A DNA stretch of 33,322 bases from an uncultured Chloroflexota bacterium (GTDB lineage: Bacteria > Chloroflexota > Anaerolineae > Anaerolineales > UBA4823): the NCBI GenBank assembly GCA_903871905.1, contig CAIQIV010000593.1, forward strand, positions 1 through 33,322, read 5' to 3'. The position numbers were made by a program, and so were the translations under genes. The notes beneath the pieces were generated by a model that was given only the letters and a program-made list of their open reading frames with translations, was not told the DNA's origin and searched no databases. This document shows, in pieces, positions 7,951 to 17,838 of this stretch; the first letter of the stretch is position 1; every line of letters starts with the position of its first letter.

Positions 7951-8589
7951 ATGTTAGTCGGAGATCGCATGTCTCACCCCGTGATTTACATCTCCCCCGA
8001 GATGCCAATCGTTGAAGCTCTGAGCCTTATGAAAAAGGAACATATCCGGCGTACACCCGTGGTCAAGGACGGTCAGTTGGTAGGCATTGTCTCGGATAAA
8101 GACCTACTCAATGCTTCACCTTCACAAGCTACTGCTCTCAGCGTCTGGGAGATGAATTACCTGCTGAGCAAAATCACAGTGAAGGACGTGATGACTAAAA
8201 AGGTCCTGGCAGTCTCGGAAAATACGCCGATCGAAGAAGCAGCACGCATCATGGCTGATAATAAGATTGGCGGACTTCCCGTAATGCGCGGGGAGGAGAT
8301 GGTTGGGATTATCACAGAAACCGACCTGTTCAAGGTATTCCTCGAGATGATGGGGGCGCGCGAGATGGGTGTCCGGGTGACAGCCATTATCAAAGAACAA
8401 CCCGGGGAACTGGCCAATCTGACCAAAGCAATTGCTGAAGTTGGCGGCAACTTTGTAGCCTTTGGACAATTTACCGGAGAATCACCCTCAAACCGCCTGG
8501 TTACATTCAAAGTAAATGGGTTAAAGAAAGAACAGGTCCAGGAACTGGTTGAACCCCTGGTAGAGCGGATCGTCGATATCCGCAGCTAG
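7951..8589 (+). CDS. CBS-pair and ACT domain protein (AcuB-like)
   Basis: 212 residues. Two CBS domains (about 1-55 and 75-130) form a Bateman module that usually binds adenine nucleotides; VGDRMSHPVIYISP and VKDVMTKKVLAVSE are their characteristic starts. A C-terminal ACT-like domain (about 140-208) contains the helix motif EQPGELANLTKAIAEVGGN. This order is that of AcuB-like regulatory proteins. AGGAGG at 7940-7945 is an optimal ribosome-binding site 5 nt before the ATG. The gene is 57 bp after the dipeptidase and may be cotranscribed. The partner enzyme is unknown. Confidence 0.88.
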   Translation: MLVGDRMSHPVIYISPEMPIVEALSLMKKEHIRRTPVVKDGQLVGIVSDKDLLNASPSQATALSVWEMNYLLSKITVKDVMTKKVLAVSENTPIEEAARIMADNKIGGLPVMRGEEMVGIITETDLFKVFLEMMGAREMGVRVTAIIKEQPGELANLTKAIAEVGGNFVAFGQFTGESPSNRLVTFKVNGLKKEQVQELVEPLVERIVDIRS

Positions 8590-8598
8590 ATGAATAGA

Positions 8599-8630
8599 CA
8601 GCCTCAAAAAGTGCCTTCCTTTTGGGGCTG
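8599..8630. terminator. Bidirectional hairpin between convergent genes
   Basis: CAGCCTCAAAAAG pairs with CTTTTGGGGCTG across a 7-nt loop, giving about 12 pairs with one G-T pair. A-rich and T-rich flanks in the stem allow it to act on both strands. It sits between the CBS-ACT stop (plus) and the DUF4129 stop (minus). Confidence 0.65.
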
Positions 8631-8635
8631 TTGAT

Positions 8636-10138
8636 TTACAATCCAGGCCGCTGCATCTCTGTCGTTTCTGCCCGGATAAGTTCCTTGTTCTGTCTCTTCT
8701 GTGCCAAGCGCCCTGCCACTTGAATTGATGCCCAGGCAGCCTCAATACCCTGCATGTCCTCAAGCGACTCGGGGGTTTCCCCATAGCGTATACGCACATA
8801 AGCCTGGGTGATGGTCACCACATCCTGGATATTTTGCGGAAATAATTCACCCAATACCGGTATAAATTCAAACGGCGTCATGGAAACCGGGCGAGGGGCA
8901 TGCAATTGTGCGCATAAACCCATGAGATCCGAATAAATCTGGCGAATCCTGAATTCGTTTATAATCTTCTGTCTTGCCGCCAACAACTGCGATAGGCGCC
9001 GTCCCGCCTCGTCCACCTGGTGAAGAACAGCTTTCTTCAATAAATCAGCTGCCTGACCTTTTTCCAATAGAGATTCACTATCATCATAACCAGCGCCAAC
9101 CCACCCTGAAATCCGCCGGCGTACTATCAGTATGACCAGGATGAGAAGAATGATTAGAAACCAGAAAAGGGCCACCTGCACTTGTTGGCTAAGAACTAAT
9201 GGCTCTCTCCCTGAAATCTGCGAGAGATCAGGAATAGGCGGAAAAGGTTCAACGGTTTGGAGCGGACGGGGGGTTTGGACCGGTAGATAACGTGAGAAGA
9301 AGGCGACCAATGGCGAAAAGAAATATGCCAGCAACACAAAAGGCAAGCTGATGATAAAAACTACCCCCATGAAAATGAGATGCAGGATCCGGGCTGCTTG
9401 ATCCAGCAAATTCCGATACTCCCCTACCAAAACACTTCCCAGGAATACTGCCATACCGACCGCCAATGCCGTGAAACTGAAAATACTGGCAAACCAGCGG
9501 CGGTCAAATGGGTTCCTTCTCGCGTGGTGTGAAACACTGACATATGAGATCCTGGCCACCGCTAAGGATAAAAGCCCGAATAACAAGAAAAAACCCATTA
9601 GTAAGATGCCAGGGGTAACATCGCCCATACGGCTGATCAGATAAACATGCGCCATTAACAGCCACATTCCTAATACAAACCTGCGCCAGGCTGTCTTTGG
9701 CCGCACAGCTTCGATGCCGAGGAATACCCCTCGCCACCAGATCCATAAGACGAAAAACAAAACAAGCACTGCTCCTGGGTCAAGTTTCACCATGCCAGAG
9801 ACAATCGTAATAACATCCGAATTCAACAGCCCGCGTGCGCCAGATATCAGCGCCAGGAAAAAACCCAGGATCAATAAACCATGATGCAGCACAGGGATGA
9901 AATTTAAATATTCTAAGAGTATCGAGAGCAAATACCCGCAAAGCATGATCGTACCCAGGATCATCGTGGCGCGCAGCGGTGTAGCGACATAACTGATCTG
10001 GATGACCGTCCGGTACCAGGGCACAACCCAGCATAATTCAACTAAAATCAAAAGAATAGCAGCCAGGTGCGCCCACCAAGCCCTGGCAAATCGCTCTGGT
10101 GGACCGGAATTGATCGTTGAGTTTCCAGGATCGTTCAT
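8636..10138 (-). CDS. Multi-pass membrane protein with C-terminal DUF4129
   Basis: 500 residues. About 330 N-terminal residues are a series of hydrophobic segments (roughly ten, including 24-42, 57-80, 84-100, 122-140, 150-168, 175-195, 216-236, 256-284 and 322-340). A cytoplasmic tail carries the DUF4129 domain (about 410-475, from IRQIYSDLMGLC to AYVRIRYGE). DUF4129 is commonly fused to a transglutaminase-like domain in MoxR/DUF58 operons, but no transglutaminase is visible here. It is the last gene of the MoxR-DUF58-DUF4129 operon, 9 bp after DUF58. Biochemical function is unknown; the cassette is usually linked to envelope or metal-dependent complex maturation. Confidence 0.8.
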   Translation of the reverse strand: MNDPGNSTINSGPPERFARAWWAHLAAILLILVELCWVVPWYRTVIQISYVATPLRATMILGTIMLCGYLLSILLEYLNFIPVLHHGLLILGFFLALISGARGLLNSDVITIVSGMVKLDPGAVLVLFFVLWIWWRGVFLGIEAVRPKTAWRRFVLGMWLLMAHVYLISRMGDVTPGILLMGFFLLFGLLSLAVARISYVSVSHHARRNPFDRRWFASIFSFTALAVGMAVFLGSVLVGEYRNLLDQAARILHLIFMGVVFIISLPFVLLAYFFSPLVAFFSRYLPVQTPRPLQTVEPFPPIPDLSQISGREPLVLSQQVQVALFWFLIILLILVILIVRRRISGWVGAGYDDSESLLEKGQAADLLKKAVLHQVDEAGRRLSQLLAARQKIINEFRIRQIYSDLMGLCAQLHAPRPVSMTPFEFIPVLGELFPQNIQDVVTITQAYVRIRYGETPESLEDMQGIEAAWASIQVAGRLAQKRQNKELIRAETTEMQRPGL

Positions 10139-10147
10139 TGGGCGAGG

Positions 10148-11335
10148 TTATCCATTGAAGGGTTGGTGCAGGATATGGACACCGTTCAGCCGAGGTGTAG
10201 GCTGTGTCGAAAACAAAAGGAGCGACACCGAATGACCATGTCTCTTGAGACTGGATAGGATTTCTAACAACTGAGGCGACCACAATCCGGTAACAACCAC
10301 AACGGTTGATCCGAAAGGCAGCTGCCGCATCTCATAAGTCAGAAAATCTTCAAAGCTTGCGGTGGCAAAAGGTGTCACCCCCGCCAATGCCTCCAACAAG
10401 CGAGCCAATTGCTGTGGAGATCGCCCAGGAGGTAGTCGAAAAGGCTGGTCAGCATGTGCCAGGCAGCCATTCGAGATCAACCCGACTCGATAACCATCTT
10501 GAAGGGCGCGTTGGATCACCGCAGAAGCAACTCGAACCAGGTGTTCCAGCAATTCAGGATATGTACCTTCCCAATAGCGGGGAAATGTCGAAATGTTCAG
10601 ACAGACCATCATCACCTGGGCAGACACCGGCTGGAAGATGCGCGATTTAAGCTCACCGGTATGTGCAGTAGCTGGCCAATGAACCCGCCTGAATCCATCT
10701 TCCGGATGGTAATTTCGAACACCTACCGGATAAATTGGGTCTTCAAAAATTCTCCTGCGGGCTCGCCGATCCCCAAACGGATCATTGGCGGGTAGTCTAA
10801 GTGTTTCGAAATCCATCTGTTCAGGAAAGACGGTCAGGAAATCTACTGTACTTTGCTCAGTAACCGAGCTAAATATTCCAAATAGATCACCGGCCTCGAG
10901 ACGAGCCGGACCCAGCATATAAATCCCCCGCTGTTTCAACCTAATCGAAATTGTCTGACGAGAGCGCTCGTACCATCTCAAGCTGAAGAGGTTGGTGATA
11001 ATCCCATAACCGGGGTTCTCGGTGCGGGTTATGAGCCCATCCTGTTCCGGAGCCAGAGCCAAAGGCCACGGATCATCTATGCGCAGCCAGGTTACCGGTA
11101 AAAACTTCCGATTTTCTACCTCAAATTGTACTGAAACCTGCTCCTCCGGAAATCCACGCCAATAGAATGGTCGGCGGATATAACGGATATTTTTTAAAAC
11201 CCTCATCTGCCAATACTGGGCAAGGAGGCCGACCACCGCCAACATCACCGAGAAGGCCGCCAGCAGATATATCTGGCTGAATATTCCAATCAGGAACGTC
11301 ACCGCCAGGAAAATCCACCAGACAGACGTGTCCAC
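10148..11335 (-). CDS. DUF58 domain protein
   Basis: 395 residues. Two short transmembrane segments at the N-terminus (about 6-20 and 22-40) precede a beta-rich region and the DUF58 signature VGVRNYHPEDGFRRVHWPAT (about 204-223), followed by a vWA-like domain (about 240-380). DUF58 proteins are the standard partners of MoxR ATPases. The GTG start directly follows the MoxR stop codon (TGA GTG), so translation is coupled. An alternative overlapping ATG exists in another frame but gives only a short spurious peptide. Next gene is 9 bp downstream. Confidence 0.9.
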   Translation of the reverse strand: MDTSVWWIFLAVTFLIGIFSQIYLLAAFSVMLAVVGLLAQYWQMRVLKNIRYIRRPFYWRGFPEEQVSVQFEVENRKFLPVTWLRIDDPWPLALAPEQDGLITRTENPGYGIITNLFSLRWYERSRQTISIRLKQRGIYMLGPARLEAGDLFGIFSSVTEQSTVDFLTVFPEQMDFETLRLPANDPFGDRRARRRIFEDPIYPVGVRNYHPEDGFRRVHWPATAHTGELKSRIFQPVSAQVMMVCLNISTFPRYWEGTYPELLEHLVRVASAVIQRALQDGYRVGLISNGCLAHADQPFRLPPGRSPQQLARLLEALAGVTPFATASFEDFLTYEMRQLPFGSTVVVVTGLWSPQLLEILSSLKRHGHSVSLLLFSTQPTPRLNGVHILHQPFNG

Positions 11336-12271
11336 TCATCCCTCCACCGGTACTGCGATGGTGTCTACAATTTGGGACACAAGCTCCTCAGGCTTCCGGC
11401 CTCGCAGCTGCGCCTGCGGGGAGATAAGCAGACGGTGGGTCAACACCACCGGCGCCATCACCTTGACATCATCCGGGATCACATAATCCCGTCCCTGGAT
11501 CGCGGCCCAGGCCTGGGCGGTTTGGAATAAAGCCAGCGTAGCCCGAGGCGAAGCACCCAAGGAAATTTCAGGGTGCTGGCGAGTAGCACGCGCCACGCGT
11601 GCAATGTACTTCTGAAGAGACGCTTCTACCCGGACCTGGCGCCGCTGGTTCTGTAATTCCTTAATCTCCTCTGAGGTTGTTATTGGGAGAAGTTCAGGAA
11701 ATGGGTCCGACAGGCGGAATCGCTCCATCATCACGATCTCCTCCATCTCACTCGGATATCCGATCAAAATGCGCATCATGAAACGGTCGATCTGTGCTTC
11801 GGGAAGCGGAAAGGTTCCCTCCAGTTCAATCGGGTTTTGGGTAGCCAGGACCAGAAAAGGCCGCGACAGGCAGTGGGTAACACCATCGATCGTCACCTGC
11901 CGCTCCTGCATCGCCTCCAGGAGAGCAGATTGCGTCCGAGGGGTGGCGCGGTTAATCTCGTCAGCCAGGACAACCTGGCTGAACACCGGGCCTGAGCGGA
12001 ATTCAAACTGCTGCTCTTTCTGATTAAACCAATACAGCCCGGTGACATCTGAAGGCAATAAATCGGGGGTAAATTGAATTCGCCGGAAAGAACATCCCAG
12101 GGAAACCGCCAGGGACCGCGCCAGGGTGGTTTTACCGATCCCGGGGACATCTTCAAGCAGTAGATGCCCTTCACACAAGACAGCAACCAGGCAGTAGTCA
12201 ATGACTCGCTCTTTTCCAACTATGACTTTCTGAATGTTTTCCCGCAACCTGCGTGCAAGATCTGTGATCAT
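11336..12271 (-). CDS. MoxR-family AAA+ ATPase
   Basis: 311 residues, a hexameric AAA+ ATPase thought to act as a chaperone for assembly of vWA-protein complexes. Walker A is at about 41-48 (DVPGIGKT), Walker B at about 100-105 (VVLADE, D104/E105), sensor-like ATQNP lies near 147-151, and GASPRATLAL lies in the C-terminal lid. It is the first gene of the operon with DUF58 and DUF4129, which are its expected partners. The ATG has AGGA about 10 nt upstream. Confidence 0.95.
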   Translation of the reverse strand: MITDLARRLRENIQKVIVGKERVIDYCLVAVLCEGHLLLEDVPGIGKTTLARSLAVSLGCSFRRIQFTPDLLPSDVTGLYWFNQKEQQFEFRSGPVFSQVVLADEINRATPRTQSALLEAMQERQVTIDGVTHCLSRPFLVLATQNPIELEGTFPLPEAQIDRFMMRILIGYPSEMEEIVMMERFRLSDPFPELLPITTSEEIKELQNQRRQVRVEASLQKYIARVARATRQHPEISLGASPRATLALFQTAQAWAAIQGRDYVIPDDVKVMAPVVLTHRLLISPQAQLRGRKPEELVSQIVDTIAVPVEG

Positions 12272-12390
12272 CTCCAGGCCATCCTAAGTAATGATGTAAA
12301 TGTCAAGTTCAAGATTACCATACTTTCAACCCTTATGTGATGAATACTGGATCAAAGGGGAAGAGGTTCATTTCTTAATTCAAAGCAAGG

Positions 12391-12396
12391 TATAAT
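12391..12396 (+). promoter_or_regulatory. -10 box TATAAT, leaderless arrangement before dinG-like gene
   Basis: A perfect TATAAT ends 8 nt before the ATG at 12405. There is no Shine-Dalgarno in the gap and the -35 is weak (TTCATT near 12367). The geometry matches that before the uridine kinase gene. Confidence 0.5.
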
Positions 12397-12404
12397 CCTG
12401 GCTA

Positions 12405-15200
12405 ATGGAATCAATTGTTGCTTTAGATATTGAAACTACCGGGCTGGATGCTGAACGCGACGCTATCCTGGAGATTGGTCTGGTGAGATTCACAGGCCGG
12501 AGGGTGGAAGAAGAATGGTCTACGCTGATCAACCCAGGTCGGCGTATCCCCCCTGGAATCACCCAGTTGACTGGCATCACCGATCAGATGGTCCTGGGAG
12601 CACCTACACTACAGGCTGTGCTCCCTAAAGTGGTGCAATTTACCGGCCGTTCACCGATCCTGGGACATAATATCCGCTTTGACCTATCCTTTTTACAGCG
12701 GAATCGTATTTTAATGATTAATGAAGCTCTGGACACCTACGAACTGGCATCTGTATTAATGCCCAATGCGGGCAGATACAAACTGGGTTCGCTGTGTCAG
12801 GCGCTGGGCGTTCCGCTTGCCGCAACCCACCGGGCCTTAGATGATGCACAGGCTACTCGAGGGGTTTTCCTACGTTTAATTGAGATGGCAAACGAACTGC
12901 CACTTCCTCTGTTGGCCGAGATCGTCAAGCTGGGTGAGAGAATTGAATGGGCGGGAAACTGGCTCTTTCAACAGGCGCTGCGCAGCCGCTCGCGTGAGGT
13001 TGTATCAGCTCGTGCGGTACACCATTCCAACCTGGGACCGTTATTCCGCAGTCTTGACAGCCAATTTGCTGAACCTCTCCAACCTAACGATAAACCATCC
13101 CCATTAGATGTTGATGATGTTGCTTCAATCCTGGAACAAGGGGGCATTTTCTCAAAATACTTCCCCAACTACGAATTCCGCTCCCAACAAGTAGAAATGC
13201 TGCGGGCGGTCACAAAAGCCTTTTCTGAAGGGAAGCACCTGATGGTGGAGGCCGGGACGGGCACCGGCAAGAGCATGGCTTATCTGATTCCGGCCGCCTT
13301 GTGGGCGCTGCACAATCGCTGCCGTGTGGTGATATCAACCAATACCATCAACCTCCAGGATCAGCTCATCAACAAGGACATTCCAGACTTATGCAATGCC
13401 CTGGGGCTGGACCTGCGGGCAACTGTGCTCAAAGGACGCACGAATTATCTCTGCCCGCGGCGTTTCGAGAACTTCCGCAAACGAGGCCCACAAACCGCCG
13501 ATGAGATGCGCATCCTGGCAAAAGTCCTGGTCTGGCTGCAGGGCACGACCAGCGGCGATCGCAGCGAACTTAACTTGAATGGGCCTGTTGAGCGGCAGGT
13601 GTGGGCACGGTTGTCAGCTGAAGACGAAGGGTGCACCAACGAGAACTGTATGAAAATGGGTGGTTCCTGCCCCTTCTTCCGCATGCACCAGGCCGCCATC
13701 AGCTCTCATATACTTATTGTCAATCACGCGTTGCTCCTGGCAGATGTCGCCACCGGAAACCGGGTCCTGCCCGAATACGACTATCTGATCATTGACGAGG
13801 CCCATCACATCGAAGACGCAACAACCAATGCTCTCAGCTTTCATGGCAACCAGTTTGACATTGAGCGTGTTCTGCGTGAGTTGGGCGGGGTAAAAAATGG
13901 ATTGCTCGCCTGGGTGGTTTCTGCTACGGAACACCTGCTTACGCCTTCTGATGCAGCCTCATTAAACCAGTTAATTCAACATGCCACCGACACGACCTTC
14001 CGACTGGATAACGAGATTCGCCAGTTCTTCATAGTGATGGAACACTTCTTGGATGAACAGCGCGAAGGACGGCCGCTTGGGTTGTACGCCCACCAGGAAC
14101 GCATCTTACCCGCCACCCGCGCCCTGCCCCATTGGGGCGATGTGGAGGTTTCCTGGGACGAAAACCAACGCATCTTCAGCGCGCTGCTTGAAGACTTGAA
14201 TAAAATTATCCAATTCCTTGGGGAAATCAATCCGCGCCTCGAGGACGAAGACCTGGAACTCCCCGCCAGTATCAGCAATATCTATCGGCGAATGGTCGAA
14301 TTCCACGATAATTTGAACTCATTGGTATTCGATCCAGAGGTGGACCGAGTCTATTGGATAGAAGCGCACCCGACCGGGCAGCAGATTTCCATACATGCCG
14401 CTCCTCTGCACATCGGACCACTGATGGAACGTTACCTCTGGCGGGAAAAATCCTCGGTTATTTTAACCTCAGCCACCCTGACCACTGCTGGCGAGTTTGA
14501 TTACCTGCGCGGGCGCCTCAACGCCCAGGATGCTTACGAGCTGGCATTGGGCTCCCCCTTCGATTATGAAAACTCGGCTATGATCTATATCGCCAATGAC
14601 ATCCCCGAGCCGAATGATCGCACCGGGCACCAGCGGGCTGTTGAACAAGGTTTGTTGAACCTTTGCCGTGCCACGGGTGGTAAAACCCTGGTGCTGTTCA
14701 CCTCCTACGAACAGCTCAAGCGCACATCCCAGGCAATTTCTCCGCACCTGAACCGCAGTGATATCCTGGTATACGAGCAGGGTGAGGGTGCTTCTGCCCA
14801 TTCTTTGCTGGAGAACTTTCGCAACACAGACCGGGCTGTACTCTTGGGCACGCGCGCCTTCTGGGAGGGGGTTGATGTACCTGGGGAAGCATTATCCGTC
14901 CTGGTAATCGTCAAGCTTCCCTTCGACGTGCCGTCTGATCCCATCATCTCGGCACGCGCAGAAACTTTTGACGACTCATTCAGCCAATACTCTCTCCCTG
15001 AAGCGATCCTGCGCTTCCGGCAGGGTTTTGGAAGATTGATTCGATCCCGTTCTGATCATGGGGTAGTGGTTATCCTTGACCGCCGCATCCAGACCAAACG
15101 TTACGGGCAGATGTTCATGGACTCACTACCCACTTGTACAGTACGCAGCAGTTCCCTGGCTAACCTTCCCAAGATCGCTGCACAGTGGCTGAACTTATAA
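12405..15200 (+). CDS. dinG: DinG-family helicase with N-terminal DnaQ-like exonuclease
   Basis: 931 residues. The N-terminal DEDDh exonuclease domain (about 1-165) has D8/E10 in ALDIETTG, a second aspartate in GHNIRFDLSF, and the HRALDDAQAT motif. A linker of about 85 residues leads to a superfamily-2 XPD/DinG helicase: Walker A at 284-290 (GTGTGKS), DEAH box at D464-H467, and late motifs RAFWEGVDVPGE and RFRQGFGRLIRS. Four cysteines, C350, C410, C415 and C422, have spacing very like the 4Fe-4S ligands of E. coli DinG. Firmicute proteins with this exonuclease fusion are known to lack that cluster, so this combination is notable. Likely role: resolving DNA structures in replication and repair. 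It is monocistronic. Confidence 0.92.
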   Translation: MESIVALDIETTGLDAERDAILEIGLVRFTGRRVEEEWSTLINPGRRIPPGITQLTGITDQMVLGAPTLQAVLPKVVQFTGRSPILGHNIRFDLSFLQRNRILMINEALDTYELASVLMPNAGRYKLGSLCQALGVPLAATHRALDDAQATRGVFLRLIEMANELPLPLLAEIVKLGERIEWAGNWLFQQALRSRSREVVSARAVHHSNLGPLFRSLDSQFAEPLQPNDKPSPLDVDDVASILEQGGIFSKYFPNYEFRSQQVEMLRAVTKAFSEGKHLMVEAGTGTGKSMAYLIPAALWALHNRCRVVISTNTINLQDQLINKDIPDLCNALGLDLRATVLKGRTNYLCPRRFENFRKRGPQTADEMRILAKVLVWLQGTTSGDRSELNLNGPVERQVWARLSAEDEGCTNENCMKMGGSCPFFRMHQAAISSHILIVNHALLLADVATGNRVLPEYDYLIIDEAHHIEDATTNALSFHGNQFDIERVLRELGGVKNGLLAWVVSATEHLLTPSDAASLNQLIQHATDTTFRLDNEIRQFFIVMEHFLDEQREGRPLGLYAHQERILPATRALPHWGDVEVSWDENQRIFSALLEDLNKIIQFLGEINPRLEDEDLELPASISNIYRRMVEFHDNLNSLVFDPEVDRVYWIEAHPTGQQISIHAAPLHIGPLMERYLWREKSSVILTSATLTTAGEFDYLRGRLNAQDAYELALGSPFDYENSAMIYIANDIPEPNDRTGHQRAVEQGLLNLCRATGGKTLVLFTSYEQLKRTSQAISPHLNRSDILVYEQGEGASAHSLLENFRNTDRAVLLGTRAFWEGVDVPGEALSVLVIVKLPFDVPSDPIISARAETFDDSFSQYSLPEAILRFRQGFGRLIRSRSDHGVVVILDRRIQTKRYGQMFMDSLPTCTVRSSSLANLPKIAAQWLNL

Positions 15201-15216
15201 ATCCAGGGGCAGCACC

Positions 15217-16776
15217 TTATTCGCGACCAGGCTCCGACTGTGCCTGACCGAGCAGCCTTTGCTTCAACTTCCAAAGTTTCGGGGTCAGCGAGACATGATA
15301 GATATGGGGGTACATAATCCGGCGCACACCAGGGTCCAGACGCTCTATGTCGGCGATCCGCCTCTGGCGAATAGCATCCAGCGAGGGAAATTCATAAACC
15401 AACTTCCCTTCCGAAAGCACCTGCTCCAATAAGGGCTCTATCTCCGATACCCCTGCTTGCTCAAGGCTTCGGAACTTGGTATGGTCATGCGGGTGACGTA
15501 TGACCAGGGGTTCCATTTTTTGGGGGTCCTCATCGATAAGACCAACCAGGTCAGCAGTGGCAAACCCTCGTTGATCATAGATTCTCCATACGCGTTTGTT
15601 TCCAGGGTCAGGCACTTTCGCCAACGTATCGGAAATCTTGATCGCTGGCAGCCAGGCCCCTCCGTCCTGCACGGCCACCAGTTTGTACACCCCCCCCAAT
15701 GCAGGCTCGCCCCAGGAGGTGATCAAGTGAGTCCCCACCCCATAAACCAGTCGATTGAGCAGCGCATCTGGATCCACACCATATCGCCTGGCCTCATCAC
15801 GAATTTGAGTCACGATTTGCCAGATAATGATCTCATCCAGGTTATTTGACAGTACGATCAAGACCCTGTCAAATCCCGCTAGATCCAACATACGCGCCGC
15901 CTGGATGCTTAGAAATGCCAGGTCGCCAGAATCCAGGCGGATACCAACTGGTTCATGACCTTTGCGGCGTAATTCTTCAAACACCCGGATCGCGTTGGGG
16001 ATCCCACTCTCCAGGGTATTGATCGTATCTACCAACAACAGGCAGTCATCTGGATAAACATCGGCGTAAGCGCGGAAAGCTTCCAACTCACCCATCCCCA
16101 AAGACACAAAGAATTGGACCATACTGTGAGCGTGTGTTCCCTTGGGAGGCAGCCCAACCAGGGCAGATATCCCTACATTCGACGTGTAATCCGCGCCACC
16201 GATCAAGGCGCTACGCGAGCCGGCATTTGCTCCCATGGCTTGCCCACGCCGCAGGCCAAATTCCATCATCATCTGTCCGTGCCCCACCTCCCTGATACGG
16301 GCTGCTTTTGTGGCAATCAACGTCTGGTAATTTAGATGATTGAGCAAGGAGGTTTCCAGAATCTGGGCAAGAGCCAGGGGACCCTGGACCACGGTGATAG
16401 GTGTTCCGGGATGTACCACCCTCCCTTCCGGTATTGCCCACATACTTAGCCCTGAAAAATCCCCATTCGCCTTCAACCAGGAGAGAAAATCATCGTCAAA
16501 TAACCGCCCACCAGGTCGTGTTTTCAGCCCTCGCAGGTAATTGATCTCATCCTCGCCAAAGCGGGATAACTGCATCCAGTCTACAAGCCATTCCAACCCT
16601 GCACAGATGCAGTAGCCAGCTTTATGCGAACCATAATCGGGATATGAGCGGAAGAAATGGTCAAACTGAACCTGCTTTTCCTGGAAGCCCATACGAAAAT
16701 ACAACTGGGCCATCGTCAACTGATACATGTCAGTAAATAAGATGCCTTCTGCAAACTCATGTGCGATACTGTTCAT
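15217..16776 (-). CDS. pncB: Nicotinate phosphoribosyltransferase
   Basis: 519 residues. It converts nicotinate and PRPP to nicotinate mononucleotide in NAD salvage. The N-terminal [14 protein letters not shown] is the family signature; [15 protein letters not shown] (about 187-201) and [12 protein letters not shown] (about 212-223), which includes the histidine that is phosphorylated in this family, follow, as do IRLDSGDL and SNNLDE of the phosphate-binding barrel. It is the second gene of a minus-strand pair, 7 bp after the glycosidase-like membrane protein, and converges on the dinG-like gene with 16 bp between stops. Confidence 0.94.
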   Translation of the reverse strand: MNSIAHEFAEGILFTDMYQLTMAQLYFRMGFQEKQVQFDHFFRSYPDYGSHKAGYCICAGLEWLVDWMQLSRFGEDEINYLRGLKTRPGGRLFDDDFLSWLKANGDFSGLSMWAIPEGRVVHPGTPITVVQGPLALAQILETSLLNHLNYQTLIATKAARIREVGHGQMMMEFGLRRGQAMGANAGSRSALIGGADYTSNVGISALVGLPPKGTHAHSMVQFFVSLGMGELEAFRAYADVYPDDCLLLVDTINTLESGIPNAIRVFEELRRKGHEPVGIRLDSGDLAFLSIQAARMLDLAGFDRVLIVLSNNLDEIIIWQIVTQIRDEARRYGVDPDALLNRLVYGVGTHLITSWGEPALGGVYKLVAVQDGGAWLPAIKISDTLAKVPDPGNKRVWRIYDQRGFATADLVGLIDEDPQKMEPLVIRHPHDHTKFRSLEQAGVSEIEPLLEQVLSEGKLVYEFPSLDAIRQRRIADIERLDPGVRRIMYPHIYHVSLTPKLWKLKQRLLGQAQSEPGRE

Positions 16777-16783
16777 TGCCTGA

Positions 16784-17800
16784 TTAATTCCTCAAGCGCC
16801 TGTGCAGCAATCGTCTTAGGCTGAACATGAACATGACTATCCCCAAAGCAGTTATAAATAGCGGGGTCAAGTGGGCAGTAAACCATAAGCTGCTGCGCAG
16901 AGCTGCCCTCCAGGCTATAACTTTCTCAATCTCTTGTTCCGGCAGCAATATGGGATAATCCCATTGAAATTCTTTTAACCGGGTCAGGATACCCGTCTGA
17001 ATACAGCCCTCTATTGTGTAGAGATAAATATCATCACAACTGTACCAGGCCAGGCGCAGGTCGCGCTCAACTTCCTGCCAGCTTAGAGTGCCTCCTTCTC
17101 CCAGACCTGCCCGCGAGCCTACACCTATCACCCCCAAGCCAACAGCCTGCGCCTCGGGCGCATAACTGCCCAGCATCCCAACCCCATTGGGCTGGAATGA
17201 ACTGCTAAACAACAGAAGGACCTCCTGGTCGGTGATCACATCTACCAGGCCAGTCATTTTCCGGTAGAGCGTGGAACCAGCCATTCTCTCATCTTGGATA
17301 AATGGATGGATATAGCTTTCTACCCAGTATCCGTCCGCATGGATTTCTTCCACAAGCTGCGTATAAGCCCGTTGGGTATTCCTGAAGCGCTTTCGATTGA
17401 AAAAGCGCCGCACAATACCAGGCAGAACACTCATTCGATTCTTTGACCACTGCTCCAGATCGCGAATATCTGGTTCAAAATCCAAGCCAATTCCCTTCCA
17501 ACGCAAGCCGTGTTCAGTGGTCCAATCCTTAAAGAGTTTGTATTGCTCGAACGCCTGCGGAAAGTTACCAGCATTTAACCAATATCCTTGTTCGCTGGGC
17601 AAAAGGAGCCTGGCGATCACCGGTACTCCAGCCCGGTTCAACCTCCTGACACATGCTGCACGCGCATTATTTAGATCCTTGACCCCCATGCTGAGATTGG
17701 CTTTCATAACAGAAAGGTCAGCAATAACCTGTTCAGAAAACAATTCCAGGGATTGCGCTCCATCAAGCTCACAAAAGAATGTGAGGTGCGGGTTTGCCAT
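16784..17800 (-). CDS. Membrane-anchored TIM-barrel glycosidase-like protein
   Basis: 338 residues, family not identified with certainty. The start is set at the ATG preceded by GGAGG with a 7-nt spacer; a longer reading frame would begin at 17821 but has no such site. The protein reads like a TIM barrel: alternating strands such as VIARLLLP, then GIGLDFEPD (about 103-111), which resembles the DxE catalytic strand of GH18-like enzymes, then [10 protein letters not shown] and a late strand IYLYTIEG. One transmembrane segment lies at about 306-328, followed by an Arg-rich tail, so it is probably tail-anchored. No signal peptide is seen. The pairing with pncB is unexplained. Confidence 0.6.
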   Translation of the reverse strand: MANPHLTFFCELDGAQSLELFSEQVIADLSVMKANLSMGVKDLNNARAACVRRLNRAGVPVIARLLLPSEQGYWLNAGNFPQAFEQYKLFKDWTTEHGLRWKGIGLDFEPDIRDLEQWSKNRMSVLPGIVRRFFNRKRFRNTQRAYTQLVEEIHADGYWVESYIHPFIQDERMAGSTLYRKMTGLVDVITDQEVLLLFSSSFQPNGVGMLGSYAPEAQAVGLGVIGVGSRAGLGEGGTLSWQEVERDLRLAWYSCDDIYLYTIEGCIQTGILTRLKEFQWDYPILLPEQEIEKVIAWRAALRSSLWFTAHLTPLFITALGIVMFMFSLRRLLHRRLRN

Positions 17801-17838
17801 CTGGACACCTCCATATACCAAGTGATCGCAATGCGATA

